55,553 nucleotides of DNA. Source: Bifidobacterium pullorum DSM 20433 (GTDB lineage Bacteria; Actinomycetota; Actinomycetes; Actinomycetales; Bifidobacteriaceae). Under the pieces are notes generated by a model. It worked only from the letters and a program-made list of their open reading frames with translations. It was not told the origin of the DNA and made no database searches. Location: positions 1 through 55,553 of the forward strand of contig NZ_JDUI01000006.1 in assembly GCF_000771405.1 (NCBI RefSeq), in the 5' to 3' direction. Below are positions 1-8,900 of the stretch, one piece after another; positions within the stretch are counted from its first letter, which is position 1; each line of letters begins with the position of its first letter. The translations under genes and the position numbers were made by a program.

Positions 1-246
1 GCAACGGCCCCACTTGCTGCGCGTGCCGTCGATGATGCCACCCAGCACAGGCGCGACCACCGCGTCGATCACGCGCACCACCAGCATCAGCGTGCTCACC
101 ACCATCGGCGTCAAACCCACCGCATCCGTGTAGAACACACTCAGGAACGAACTGATCATGTAAAAGCTGAACGTCGTGCCCATCTCAGCCGACATATAAC
201 CAAAACGAGCCAAATACTTGGATTTCACACCTACTGCAGCAGCCAT
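1..246 (-). CDS. GPH-family sugar permease, N-terminal part (runs off window edge)
   Basis: The visible 82 codons start at the ATG read from 246 and encode the N-terminus of a glycoside-pentoside-hexuronide type MFS permease, which would import a glycoside by cation symport. The protein matches the full-length permease at 516-1901 almost residue for residue after the first ~20 amino acids. The DNA of 1-186 equals 1653-1838 with a single mismatch at 124. The very N-terminus differs (MAAAVGVKSKYLARFGYMSA versus a MAAASGS start). A purine-rich AAAGGA lies about 10 nt before the ATG. It is the downstream tandem copy. Whether it is intact beyond the edge cannot be seen. Confidence 0.85.
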   Translation of the reverse strand, partial: MAAAVGVKSKYLARFGYMSAEMGTTFSFYMISSFLSVFYTDAVGLTPMVVSTLMLVVRVIDAVVAPVLGGIIDGTRSKWGRC

Positions 247-465
247 TGCCACAATTCCTTTCCAAGACACACCCAAGGCGCAATGCCCGCGCTTCCTCGC
301 TTGAATCATCGCTCACTGCCGATGGATGGACCCAACACTTCGGCCTGCTCTTGTGCGCGCGTCACGCCTTCCGACGGTTCGTCGATGAACCGATTGTTCT
401 CTTTACGACCACTTTTGCCTGCATGCCGACACCTGCTCCTACGGATGCCGGGCGACGGCGGGAAC

Positions 466-502
466 CGTGAGCCGCTCGGCCGAGATGGTCGAACGGCTCA
501 CG
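466..502 (-). terminator. hairpin downstream of the GPH permease gene
   Basis: CGTGAGCCG (466-474) pairs with CGGCTCACG (494-502), 14 nt beyond the stop codon of the permease at 516-1901. No strong T-run follows, so termination is likely but not certain. The rest of 247-465 holds no gene I can support and is the presumed promoter region of the left-edge permease copy. Confidence 0.5.
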
Positions 503-515
503 TTGCGATTGACGA

Positions 516-1901
516 TCAGGCCTTATCGGCACCTTGCAGTTCAGCCGCTTTGGCGTCGGCTTCGGCGTTGGCGGCGTTGATCTCCTGCATGCGCTTGTTG
601 GTCAGCGAATACGGGATCATCGGCAGCACACTCAGGAAGGTCAGAATCGCAGGCACCGCGTTGACCACAAAGTTGATGCTCTCGCGCATGCCCTCGGTCA
701 CCTCCACGCCCTGCTGGTAGCCGAACACGCCCAACAGGAACAGCCCGAGCCATCCACCGAGCGCCAAGCCCAGCTTCACACTCATCGTCATCACGCCCAC
801 CGAGGCGCCCGGCGTACGCTTGCCGTTGCGGAAGTAGCCGTACTCGATGCAGTCCGAGGTGGCGGAGAAGCTCATCAGCGCGCTCATCGCGAAGAAGCCG
901 ACGAAGAACGTGCACACGATCACCGCGATCGGGTTCGCATTCGGCCCCATCAGGAACAGGACCAGCAGCGCGACGCCATCCAAAGCATTCGCCACGATCA
1001 TGCCCACCTTCTTGCCCAGGAACCGCAGCACGGTCGGCACGACGAACGGGACCAGGAACTGCCCCACCTGATAGGCCACCATGATCGTGCCGGCGAGATC
1101 CGCACGCTGCAGCGAATGCTGGTAGTAGTACACCTGCGTGCCGATACGCGACAGCGAGGCGGCCGTGCCCAGCACACTCGAGACCACCAGCAGGAGCAGC
1201 ATCGGGTTCTTCACCAGCGAGGCCATGGATTCCGAGAACTTCACCTTCTCGCCGCTCGTGGTCGCGTCGACCACGGTCTCCTTGCACAGGAAGAAGCCGG
1301 CGAGGATCAGCGGGATGCACACGATGATGTAGATCACGTTCGTGATCTGGTAGGCGCCGGAATCATTGCCCAGGAACAGGATGATCGGCATCGTGACCGC
1401 CGAGAGCACGATGTTGATGATCGAGCCGCCGGCCGAACGCCACGAGTTGAGCACCACGCGCTCCTGACCGTCCGCGGTGATTGTGTTCACCAACGCCGCC
1501 TTCGACGTGTCCACCAGCATAAACGCCAGCTCAAGACCGATGTACGTGATATACGCATACATCACCTTGCCCGTGCCCGAGAAGTTGAAGTCCGAGAACG
1601 TCAGGATCGACAGCAGCACCAGGAACGGCAGGCCCCACAACAGCCACGGACGGCAACGGCCCCACTTGCTGCGCGTGCCGTCGATGATGCCACCCAGCAC
1701 AGGCGCGACCACCGCGTCGATCACGCGCACCACCAGCATCAGCGTGCTCACCACCATCGGCGTCAAACCCACCGCGTCCGTGTAGAACACACTCAGGAAC
1801 GAACTGATCATGTAAAAGCTGAACGTCGTGCCCATCTCGGTCGACATATAACCGATACGAGGCAAATACTTCGACGCCAAGCTACCGGAAGCAGCAGCCA
1901 T
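516..1901 (-). CDS. GPH-family (MFS_2) glycoside:cation symporter
   Basis: This 461-residue integral membrane protein has about 12 hydrophobic segments, the usual length and layout of the melibiose/lactose/xyloside permease family. It should import an oligosaccharide or glycoside by H+ or Na+ symport. The N-terminal block with MGTTFSFYMISSFLSVFYTD and the loop DGTRSKWGRCRPWLLWG are typical of the family. AAGGAG six nt before the ATG at 1901 supports the start. The gene is divergent from the AraC regulator at 2079, and a near-identical copy lies immediately downstream. With the glycosidase at 3020 it forms an import-and-hydrolyse unit. The exact sugar is not readable; a beta-galactoside is the best guess from context. 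Confidence 0.88.
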   Translation of the reverse strand: MAAASGSLASKYLPRIGYMSTEMGTTFSFYMISSFLSVFYTDAVGLTPMVVSTLMLVVRVIDAVVAPVLGGIIDGTRSKWGRCRPWLLWGLPFLVLLSILTFSDFNFSGTGKVMYAYITYIGLELAFMLVDTSKAALVNTITADGQERVVLNSWRSAGGSIINIVLSAVTMPIILFLGNDSGAYQITNVIYIIVCIPLILAGFFLCKETVVDATTSGEKVKFSESMASLVKNPMLLLLVVSSVLGTAASLSRIGTQVYYYQHSLQRADLAGTIMVAYQVGQFLVPFVVPTVLRFLGKKVGMIVANALDGVALLVLFLMGPNANPIAVIVCTFFVGFFAMSALMSFSATSDCIEYGYFRNGKRTPGASVGVMTMSVKLGLALGGWLGLFLLGVFGYQQGVEVTEGMRESINFVVNAVPAILTFLSVLPMIPYSLTNKRMQEINAANAEADAKAAELQGADKA

Positions 1902-2078
1902 ACCATCTCCTTCGACAATCGAACCGCTTCATCGACGGACGACACCCCATTGAGGTGACGGGCCGATGTTTCAAACTCCTTTGGTCTGAACAGTCTTATT
2001 ACAGCGCCGAAGTCAATCGTCGTCCATCGCAATAAAATAATATTGATAGTAAATAATTAATTTTTTTGTGGAGATATC

Positions 2079-2915
2079 GTGATTATCACACTAAGTAACC
2101 GCAAGCGCGGCAAAGACGTCATGCCGCTTGAGGTCAATATCCTCGGCTACAACCACAAGCAGGAAACCATCGACCGACCACGCGGCATGAGCCTGTACCA
2201 ATGGTTCTATTGCGAACGCGGCAGCGGCGCCCTCACCGTCGACGATCAGCGTATGGTCATCCGCGAGAAACAGGGCTTTCTTCTGCATCCGCACGTCACT
2301 CACACCTACCGGCCGCTCAGTGACGACTGGACCGTCCACTTCGTCGGATTCAAGGGGCCGATGTGCGCCACCCTGTTGATGCAGCTGGGCATGTACGACT
2401 CCGGCGCATACTACTTTTCCGATCCGGATTTCTTCCGGGACCGCATCGCCGACATGTTCCACCTCTACATGCGCGACCGTCAGGACCACAACGGCATCGC
2501 CGCCGCATGCTTCCACCTGCTGCTGGGCCTGTCGGAACGCATCAGCCAGGTCGAGCACATCGGCACCTACAACGCCAACCCGATCGTCGACCGCGCCATT
2601 TCCGCAATCGAACGGCGATACATGGAGCCGTTGTCCATAGAGGACATCGCGGCCGAGGCCGGCGTATCCAACGAATACCTCTGCAGCCTGTTCAAGAAGA
2701 CGGTCGGGCAGACCGTCCACCATTTCCTGACCGTCACCCGCATCGTCAACGCCCGTCTGCAACTGCTGCAATTCCCCGACAGGCCCATCGCCGACATCGC
2801 GACCGACTGCGGGTTCCGATCGGCGAGCCATTTCTGTTCGGTGTTCAGGAAGCATTCCGGCAGCACACCGGCAAAGTACCGACAAACTGCAAACATCAGC
2901 GATCTGCACAATTAA
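2079..2915 (+). CDS. AraC-family transcriptional regulator
   Basis: The 278-residue protein has an N-terminal cupin-like sugar-sensing domain (about 20-150) and a C-terminal double helix-turn-helix (about 175-275). The second HTH contains the family signature IADIATDCGFRSASHFCSVF followed by a KHSGSTPAKYR tail. The GTG at 2079 is preferred because GGAG lies 5 nt upstream; the internal ATG at 2121 lacks a clear ribosome site. It sits divergent to the permease genes and upstream of the glycosidase at 3020, so it is probably the local activator, responding to the imported sugar. The flanking gaps (2030-2070 and 2916-2965) are strikingly AT-rich for this genome. Confidence 0.88.
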   Translation: MIITLSNRKRGKDVMPLEVNILGYNHKQETIDRPRGMSLYQWFYCERGSGALTVDDQRMVIREKQGFLLHPHVTHTYRPLSDDWTVHFVGFKGPMCATLLMQLGMYDSGAYYFSDPDFFRDRIADMFHLYMRDRQDHNGIAAACFHLLLGLSERISQVEHIGTYNANPIVDRAISAIERRYMEPLSIEDIAAEAGVSNEYLCSLFKKTVGQTVHHFLTVTRIVNARLQLLQFPDRPIADIATDCGFRSASHFCSVFRKHSGSTPAKYRQTANISDLHN

Positions 2916-3019
2916 TTCACTTTATTCTTAATTTTTTAGTATAAATAGTTTATTTTTGCGATAGACAGTCCGTTTGCGCCGCGGTGTAATGAAGGGGACC
3001 ACTTTCCAAAGGAGGAACA

Positions 3020-4567
3020 ATGGAATCCATTCCGCACATCGAAGACGTGAACGGCATCCCCACGCTGTTCGTGGACGGAGAGCCGTTCCTAGCCACCGCG
3101 GGCGAGCTGCAGAATTCGTCGGCCGCCAGCCTTGACTATATGGAGAAGAACGTCTGGCCGAACCTGGAGGGCATGCACGTCAATTCCCTGGTAATCCCGC
3201 TGTACTGGGAGCAAATCGAACCCGAGGAAGGCAAGTTCGACTTCACGTTGGTCGACGGCATCGCCAAGCAGGCCCGTGAGCACGACACCAAGATCATCGG
3301 CCTGTGGTTCGGCCTGTGGAAGAACGCCGAGTCCATGTACGTGCCCGGTTGGATGAAAACCGACACCGCCACCTATTTCCGCGCGCGCAAGGTCAGCGGC
3401 GAACCGCTCGACTCGATCTCCCCGCTGTGCGAGGCTGCTATCGAGAAAGATGCGAATGCATACACCAAGCTCATGGAGCATATCGCCGAGCTCGACCGCG
3501 ACCAGACCACATTCATCTTCATGCAAGTCGAGAACGAGATCGGCCTGCTCGGCTCCGACCGAGACTACTCGGACATGGCCAACGAGCTGTTCGTCCAGGG
3601 CATCCCCACCGACCTCGCGGAGAAGCTTGGCGTCGCTGCGGGCACCCCGTGGGCCGATGAATTCCCGGGCCATGACGGCGAAAACTTCATGGCTTACCAC
3701 TATGCCAAGGATGTGGAACGCATCGCTGCGGCAGGCATGGACAAACATCCGATCCCCGCCTATACGAACTCCTGGCTGTACCAGTATCCCTGGAACCCGG
3801 GTTCCTACCCGGCGGGCGGTCCGTCCACCCCGACGCACCGCGTCTGGAAAGCCATGGCACCTTCGCTGTTCACGCTTGCCCCCGACATCTACGTGCCCAC
3901 CATCGCCAAGGCGATGAACGACTACAGCTACGAAGGCAACCCGCTATTCGTGCCGGAGGTCCGCAAAGATGCACAGACCGCATCGTACGCCTTGCACGCG
4001 TTCACCAAGTACAACGCAATCGGCTACTCGCCGTTCGGCATCGAACAGCTTGCCCTCGACCCCGACTCGATTCCAAAGCCGCCGATGAGCGTGATGATCG
4101 CGCTGAATATCGACCCCTCGTCCTTCGACATCACCAACAGCAAGCCGTACCTGTCACGCGTCTATGAACTCATCCAGGGCATGAAGCCGTTGCTGCTCGA
4201 ATACCGTGGCACGGACCGCCTGCACAGCTGGGTTCGCGAGAGCGAGACGGACTTCGGTCGCTACTTGACGTTGAAGAACTACGATCTCAAGGTCGCGTTC
4301 TCCCCCAAGGCCGAATCCCAGCCGTTGGCTTCCGGCGCGCTGTTCGAGCTTGATGACGACACACTGCTGATGGTCGGTATGATGTGCTCGATGAATTTCA
4401 CCGCCAAGATCGGAGAGAACAGCAAGGTAGGCATCGTCTCCTACCAGGAGGGTACAATCGCCGACGGCCAATTCGTTGCCTCGCGCGTGCTCAATGGCGA
4501 TGAGAAGATGAGCGTCGAGTTCGGACCGATGCCTGAGGCCCGCCTGCTCAAGCTGTACAAGTACTGA
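3020..4567 (+). CDS. clan GH-A glycoside hydrolase, GH35-like with DUF5597-type C-terminus (putative beta-galactosidase)
   Basis: The 515-residue cytoplasmic protein has no signal peptide. Its early block (GELQNSSAASLDYME, then WPNLEGMHVNSLVIPLYWEQ and EPEEGKFDF) is characteristic of GH35-like beta-galactosidases carrying the DUF5597 domain. The likely acid/base glutamate is in QVENEIG near residue 172 and the likely nucleophile glutamate in FVPEVRKD near 312. The C-terminal ~150 residues would be the DUF5597 beta-domain. AAAGGAGG precedes the ATG. Paired with the GPH permeases and AraC regulator, it probably cleaves an imported terminal beta-galactoside or related plant glycan fragment. Family placement is fairly sure; the substrate is inferred. 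Confidence 0.78.
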   Translation: MESIPHIEDVNGIPTLFVDGEPFLATAGELQNSSAASLDYMEKNVWPNLEGMHVNSLVIPLYWEQIEPEEGKFDFTLVDGIAKQAREHDTKIIGLWFGLWKNAESMYVPGWMKTDTATYFRARKVSGEPLDSISPLCEAAIEKDANAYTKLMEHIAELDRDQTTFIFMQVENEIGLLGSDRDYSDMANELFVQGIPTDLAEKLGVAAGTPWADEFPGHDGENFMAYHYAKDVERIAAAGMDKHPIPAYTNSWLYQYPWNPGSYPAGGPSTPTHRVWKAMAPSLFTLAPDIYVPTIAKAMNDYSYEGNPLFVPEVRKDAQTASYALHAFTKYNAIGYSPFGIEQLALDPDSIPKPPMSVMIALNIDPSSFDITNSKPYLSRVYELIQGMKPLLLEYRGTDRLHSWVRESETDFGRYLTLKNYDLKVAFSPKAESQPLASGALFELDDDTLLMVGMMCSMNFTAKIGENSKVGIVSYQEGTIADGQFVASRVLNGDEKMSVEFGPMPEARLLKLYKY

Positions 4568-4596
4568 TCTCCTCTCTCTCCTTTCCCGTCTACGCG

Positions 4597-4635
4597 AAAA
4601 ACCGTGTACCCCGGATCCTGGGGTACACGGTTTTT
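4597..4635. terminator. bidirectional rho-independent terminator between glycosidase and metG
   Basis: A perfect 16-bp stem, AAAAACCGTGTACCCC / GGGGTACACGGTTTTT with a 7-nt loop, lies between convergent stop codons. The A-run on one side and T-run on the other make it functional on both strands. Confidence 0.95.
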
Positions 4636-4666
4636 CCTTGTCATGAATCCGTCCGGATTCCGCGTC

Positions 4667-6532
4667 TCAGCCCTGCAGCTTGGCCTTCTCCGCAGCCAGG
4701 CGCTGCGCCTCGGCCTCGCGGCGGGCGGCCAGCTCGGACTCGAAGCGCGCCAGCTCCTCCTCGACGGCCTCCTTCGGAATCTTCGCGAAGATCGGTGCGG
4801 GCTTGGCCACCGGGGTGCCCGGCACGATCGGCTCGCTGGCCCACGGACGGACCGTCTCGCCGAGCTTGTAGTCGCCGGTGATGATCGGGTAGGTGAAGCC
4901 CGGCTTGTCCAGGTCCTCGACCTCCTCGATGCGCGGCAGCGGCGAGAACACGCCCGTGCCGCCCAGCGCCTCCCACACCTTCTGCGCGGAGTGCGGCAGG
5001 AACGGGGCCAGGAGGTGGTTCGCGTCGGAGACGGCCTGCGCGGCCACATGCAGCACGGTGCCCAGTCGCGCCGGGTCGTCCTTGATCTTCCACGGTTCGG
5101 TAGCGGAGATGTACTTGTTGATGTCGCCGACCACGCGCATCGCCTCGGTCAGCGCGTTCTTCTGGCGGTGGCGTTCGATCAGGTCGCCGACCGTGGCGAA
5201 CGCGGCCCGGGTCTCCTCCAGCAGGGCGCGGTCCTCGTCGGTCATCTTCGATTCGTCCAGCGCCGGGATCTCGCCGAAGTTCTTATGCATGAGGTTGGCC
5301 ACGCGGTTGACCAGGTTGCCCCAGCTGGCGGCCAGCTCCTCGTTGTTGTGGCGCACGAACTCGCTCCAGGTGAAGTCGGCGTCGGAGGTCTCTGGGCCGG
5401 CCACCGAGATGTAGTAGCGCACGGCGTCCACGGGGTAGCGCGCCAGGATGTCCTTCACGTAGATCACGATGCCGCGCGAGGAGCTGAACTTGCGCCCCTC
5501 CATCGTCATGAACTCGCTGGCCACCACCTGTTCAGGCATGTTGAGCGGGCCGAGCTTGCCGGCCTCACCGCCCTTGGAGCCGGCACCGTTGTAGCCGAGC
5601 ATCTCGGAGGGCCAGATCTGCGAGTGGAAGGTGATGTTGTCCTTGCCCATGAAGTAGTAGCCGGGCGTGGAGGGGTCGCACCACCACTTGCGCCAGTCCT
5701 CCGGGGTCTCGCCGAAGCGGCGGGCCCATTCGATCGAGGCCGACAGGTAGCCGATCACCGCGTCGAACCACACGTACAGGCGCTTGTTCGGGTTGTCGAT
5801 CCAGCCGTCCACCGGCACCGGGATGCCCCAGTCGATGTCGCGCGTGATGGCGCGCGGCTTGACCTCCTTGAACAGGCCGATCGAGAAGTTGATGACGTTG
5901 GTGCGCCAGTCGGTGCGGGTCTTGAGCCACGCCAGGTTGGCTTCGGCGAGCGCCGGCAGATCCAGGAAGAAGTGCTCGGTCTCCTCGAAGCGCGGGGTTT
6001 CGCCGTTGATCTTCGAGACCGGGTTGATCAGTTCGTCCGGGTCGAGTTCGTTGCCGCAGGCGTCGCACTGGTCGCCGCGCGCGCCGTCGGTGTGGCAGAT
6101 CGGGCATTCGCCCTCGATGTAGCGGTCGGGCAGCGTGCGCCCGGTGGAGGGGCTGATCGCCACCTTCTGCGTACCCTTATAGATGTACCCGTTCTTCAGG
6201 CACTGCTTGAACAGTTCCTGCACCACTTGCTCGTGATTGCCGGTGGTGGTGCGGGTGAACAGGTCATAGCTCAGGCCCAGATCGCACAGGTCCTTGGCGA
6301 TCACGCGATTGTACCGGTTCGCCAGCTCCTGGGCGCTCAGCCCCTCCTTCTCCGCCTCGACCAGGATCGGGGTGCCATGCTCGTCGGTGCCGGACACCAT
6401 GAGCACGTCATTGCCCTTCATGCGCTCGTAGCGCGCATACACGTCCGAGGGGACACCGAATCCGGCCACATGGCCGATATGGCGGGGGCCGTTCGCATAC
6501 GGCCAGGCAACATTCACCAGTACATGAGTCAT
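4667..6532 (-). CDS. metG: methionyl-tRNA synthetase
   Basis: This 621-residue class I synthetase charges tRNA-Met. The HIGH motif is HIGHV at about residues 18-22. The zinc-knuckle insert CPICH...CDAC follows at about 146-162. The KMSKS position is KFSSSRG near 347, a form common in actinobacterial MetG. The C-terminal anticodon-binding helical domain ends in a charged, Ala/Glu-rich coiled tail. I start at the ATG at 6532 ([15 protein letters not shown]), where family homology begins. An in-frame ATG at 6643 would add 37 low-complexity residues with no homology. It is convergent with the upstream glycosidase and shares its terminator. No C-terminal tRNA-binding (EMAP-like) domain is seen. 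Confidence 0.97.
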   Translation of the reverse strand: MTHVLVNVAWPYANGPRHIGHVAGFGVPSDVYARYERMKGNDVLMVSGTDEHGTPILVEAEKEGLSAQELANRYNRVIAKDLCDLGLSYDLFTRTTTGNHEQVVQELFKQCLKNGYIYKGTQKVAISPSTGRTLPDRYIEGECPICHTDGARGDQCDACGNELDPDELINPVSKINGETPRFEETEHFFLDLPALAEANLAWLKTRTDWRTNVINFSIGLFKEVKPRAITRDIDWGIPVPVDGWIDNPNKRLYVWFDAVIGYLSASIEWARRFGETPEDWRKWWCDPSTPGYYFMGKDNITFHSQIWPSEMLGYNGAGSKGGEAGKLGPLNMPEQVVASEFMTMEGRKFSSSRGIVIYVKDILARYPVDAVRYYISVAGPETSDADFTWSEFVRHNNEELAASWGNLVNRVANLMHKNFGEIPALDESKMTDEDRALLEETRAAFATVGDLIERHRQKNALTEAMRVVGDINKYISATEPWKIKDDPARLGTVLHVAAQAVSDANHLLAPFLPHSAQKVWEALGGTGVFSPLPRIEEVEDLDKPGFTYPIITGDYKLGETVRPWASEPIVPGTPVAKPAPIFAKIPKEAVEEELARFESELAARREAEAQRLAAEKAKLQG

Positions 6533-6704
6533 AGCCCCGATTATCAGGCCCAGCGCGGACACAGCGGCACCGCCGTCCCGACCATCGTCCCGACTGCGCG
6601 CACGCCGTCCACGTATCCGTTCCATCCACATCGGCTTATCCACTTATCCACTTTTTCCCGAAGCCCGGTGGCGCCCTCCCCCTCCGCCGCGTACGGTCGC
6701 AATC

Positions 6705-7280
6705 ATGAGCAAAACCACAACCAACGAACCGCGGTCGCCACTGCTGTACGACGACGACCTGCCCGGCCCGATGAGCCTGCACCGTCTCGCTGGGCTCGGC
6801 GCCGTCCGCCAACTCGATGACGACAGCGCCTACCTGACCGAGGACGCCGAAACCCTATTCGGCCGCGCCTCCATTCTCGCCGCGCTCAAACCGTACAACA
6901 CCGTGGCATGCGCCGTCAGCGCCGCGTGGGTCTGGCTCGGCGGCACGTTCCCCAACACCATCGACGTGATCTCCGCCTCGCACTTCCGCGCCCCGGTCCA
7001 TGGCAGACGGGTCCGCGTGTTCAACCGCAAGGCCCCGGACGCGCACATCGCCGCCATCGGGCGGCTCAAGACGACCACGCCCGCCCGCACCGCCTGCGAC
7101 CTGGCGCTGCTGCCTCCCGACGAGACACCGCGCCGCGAGGTCAACGATATGGTGTGCGCCCTCATGGATTCCAAACAGTGCACTCCGCAGGAATGCCTGG
7201 CCATCCTCGACGAGAACCGCTACTGGCCCAACGCGCCCCGCGCGCGGGCGTTCTTCGAGTACATCGCCCCCTGTTTCTGA
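6705..7280 (+). CDS. AbiEi-like / DUF559-neighbourhood protein of unclear function
   Basis: This 191-residue soluble protein carries a central KTTTPARTACDLALL segment. The T-P-x-R-T-A-x-D-L motif is typical of actinobacterial proteins annotated as AbiEi-type antitoxin or transcriptional-regulator domains. An N-terminal region around LPGPMSLHRLAGLGAVRQL may be a degenerate winged helix. No cognate AbiEii nucleotidyltransferase lies next to it, so a toxin-antitoxin role is unsupported. It reads against metG, with which it shares a divergent gap of 172 bp, and is followed 58 bp later by a small LRV-like gene. GC content is like that of the neighbours. Family assignment is tentative. Confidence 0.55.
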   Translation: MSKTTTNEPRSPLLYDDDLPGPMSLHRLAGLGAVRQLDDDSAYLTEDAETLFGRASILAALKPYNTVACAVSAAWVWLGGTFPNTIDVISASHFRAPVHGRRVRVFNRKAPDAHIAAIGRLKTTTPARTACDLALLPPDETPRREVNDMVCALMDSKQCTPQECLAILDENRYWPNAPRARAFFEYIAPCF

Positions 7281-7338
7281 TTCCGGTCCCCGCCCGCACC
7301 ACCATCCGTCCGCAATCGGAGAACAATCGGAGAACACC

Positions 7339-7689
7339 ATGCGCAACCGTCTCGATCTCCTGTCCACGCAGCGACGCCGCCGTACGCCGGTTTCCGTCAT
7401 CAGCCGGCTGAACGCCATCACCATCGGTCGCGTCCGCCGCGCGCCCGCCGTCCACGTCACACCGCCGGACCCGCCCATCCAGCCTACGCCGGCCATGGCC
7501 TGCGACCCGCTCACCCCCGACGCGGTGCTCTGGGCCATCGCGCGGGAGCGACCGGATCTGCGCCGCTGGATCGTGGCCAATCCGCACGCCGACGCCGAAC
7601 TGCTGGAATACATCTCCCAGCGGGGAGGGCCGCACGTCCGCGAATCACTGAGCGTCCTGCTCGACTCCCTCGAGCAGCGCACGCGGTAG
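7339..7689 (+). CDS. small protein with leucine-rich-repeat-variant-like C-terminus
   Basis: A 116-residue protein starting at the ATG at 7339, chosen because GGAG lies 6 nt upstream; the longer frame running from 7000 overlaps the preceding gene and lacks a start signal. The first ~50 residues are basic and Pro-rich. The last ~55 (from RPDLRRWIVANPHADAELL through ISQRGGPHVRESLSVLLDSL) resemble a single leucine-rich-repeat-variant helical unit found in actinobacterial proteins. It probably forms a short transcription unit with the AbiEi-like gene just upstream and ends 20 bp before the convergent rsmI. Function is unknown; the basic N-terminus could bind nucleic acid, but that is inference only. 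Confidence 0.55.
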   Translation: MRNRLDLLSTQRRRRTPVSVISRLNAITIGRVRRAPAVHVTPPDPPIQPTPAMACDPLTPDAVLWAIARERPDLRRWIVANPHADAELLEYISQRGGPHVRESLSVLLDSLEQRTR

Positions 7690-7709
7690 CGGCGACGCCG
7701 CCAACGCCG

Positions 7710-8810
7710 CTACTGCCGCATCGCCAATACGGTCGCGTAGACCTCCTTGCGGTTGGCCAGCGTGCCGTCCGCCAACGGATGCTCCTCGATCACCTGCATG
7801 ATCGCGTCCTTGATGCGCAGACCGTCCTCCCTCGCGCGATCCACCGCCAGCACCGCCAGATCCGTGACGGACAGGGATGCCGGGGCCGCGGCCTGCGCCT
7901 CGCCCTCCGAGGCACCGCCCACCACCAGCACCATCTCCCCACGCGGCGGATCGTCGAGGACGCTTTGCCGGATCTCGCCGATCGTGCCGCGGCGCACCTG
8001 CTCGTACTCCTTCGTCAGTTCACGGCACAGCGCCATCGGACGGTCCGCGCCGAACGCCTCCAGCAGGTCGTCCATCGACTCGTCGATGCGGTGCAGCGTC
8101 TCGTAGAACACCATCGTGCGGCGTTCCGCGCGCAGGGCGCGCAGATGCTGCATCCGTTCCGCATGCTTGCGCGGCAGGAACCCCTCGTAGCAGAACCGGT
8201 CGGTCGGCAGTCCGGACAGGGCGAGCGCGTCCAGGACGGCGGAGGGGCCGGGAGCGCAGGTCACCGGCAGTCCCCGTTCGATGGCGCGACGCACCACCGC
8301 CAGTCCGGGGTCGTTGATTGTGGGCATGCCGGCGTCGGAGACGACGAGTACGGTGGCGCCCGCCTCCACCTGATCGAGCAGGCCGTCCGATTTCTCGCGT
8401 TCGTTGTGGTCATGGTAGGCGACGACGCGGCCGCCGACCCGCACGCCGAGCCGGTTCGCGAGCGCGTACAGCCGTCTGGTGTCCTCGGCGGCGACGATGT
8501 CGGCGCGTTCCAGCAATGCGACGAGTCGCGCGGAGGCGTCGCCGTCGTTGCCGATCGGCGTGGCGGCCAGCACCACGGTGCCGCGGGGAATGGCGATCGC
8601 ACGCGACGCCGCAGGGGCGGCGGCGTCCGCCGTGACCTCGTCGGCACTGGTCGCGTCAGTCCCGTCGATACCCGTCGCGTCGTTCGGATCTTCGGCGTCC
8701 GCCGCGGAATCGTCAGTACCGGTTATGGCGGTCGCATGGTCCATGACTGCGGCCGAGTCACCGGAGCCGTTGGGGTTCATCGCATTGGTCAGGTGCTGCA
8801 CGTCTTCCAT
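7710..8810 (-). CDS. rsmI: 16S rRNA (cytidine1402-2'-O)-methyltransferase with acidic N-terminal extension
   Basis: The C-terminal ~290 residues of this 366-residue protein are a complete tetrapyrrole-methylase-fold RsmI. They include VLAATPIGNDGDASARLV, AEDTRRL, VVSDAGMPTINDPG, the CAPGPSA segment and the FLPRKHAER block, which mark the family that 2'-O-methylates C1402 of 16S rRNA. Ahead of it is an unusual ~70-residue extension rich in Asp, Ala and Thr. An alternative start close to residue 72 (region AIAIPRGTVV) would give a normal-length enzyme, but no better ATG with a ribosome site is visible there. The gene is divergent from the AlbA_2-like regulator, with 90 bp between starts. Confidence 0.93.
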   Translation of the reverse strand: MEDVQHLTNAMNPNGSGDSAAVMDHATAITGTDDSAADAEDPNDATGIDGTDATSADEVTADAAAPAASRAIAIPRGTVVLAATPIGNDGDASARLVALLERADIVAAEDTRRLYALANRLGVRVGGRVVAYHDHNEREKSDGLLDQVEAGATVLVVSDAGMPTINDPGLAVVRRAIERGLPVTCAPGPSAVLDALALSGLPTDRFCYEGFLPRKHAERMQHLRALRAERRTMVFYETLHRIDESMDDLLEAFGADRPMALCRELTKEYEQVRRGTIGEIRQSVLDDPPRGEMVLVVGGASEGEAQAAAPASLSVTDLAVLAVDRAREDGLRIKDAIMQVIEEHPLADGTLANRKEVYATVLAMRQ

Positions 8811-8855
8811 ACCATCCAGTATCCCGCAACCGGTCGATGCGCCGTCCCGCCATCC

Positions 8856-8900
8856 AGATCAGATCAGATAAGATAAGATAAGATAAGATAAGATAAGATT
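8856..8900 (+). repeat. pentanucleotide tandem repeat (AGATA-type, nine units) abutting a start codon
   Basis: Nine 5-bp units fill 8856-8900: AGATC twice, AGATA six times, then AGATT. They end exactly at the ATG at 8901. The repeat contains a TAA every 15 nt in each forward frame, so it cannot be translated. There is no Shine-Dalgarno sequence between it and the ATG. Copy-number change would alter promoter or ribosome-site spacing of the downstream gene. Confidence 0.95.

Noticed and set aside
6533..6643. 37-residue N-terminal extension of MetG
   Set aside because: MetG homology starts at MTHVLVN (ATG at 6532); the extension is Arg/Gly-rich and without homology.
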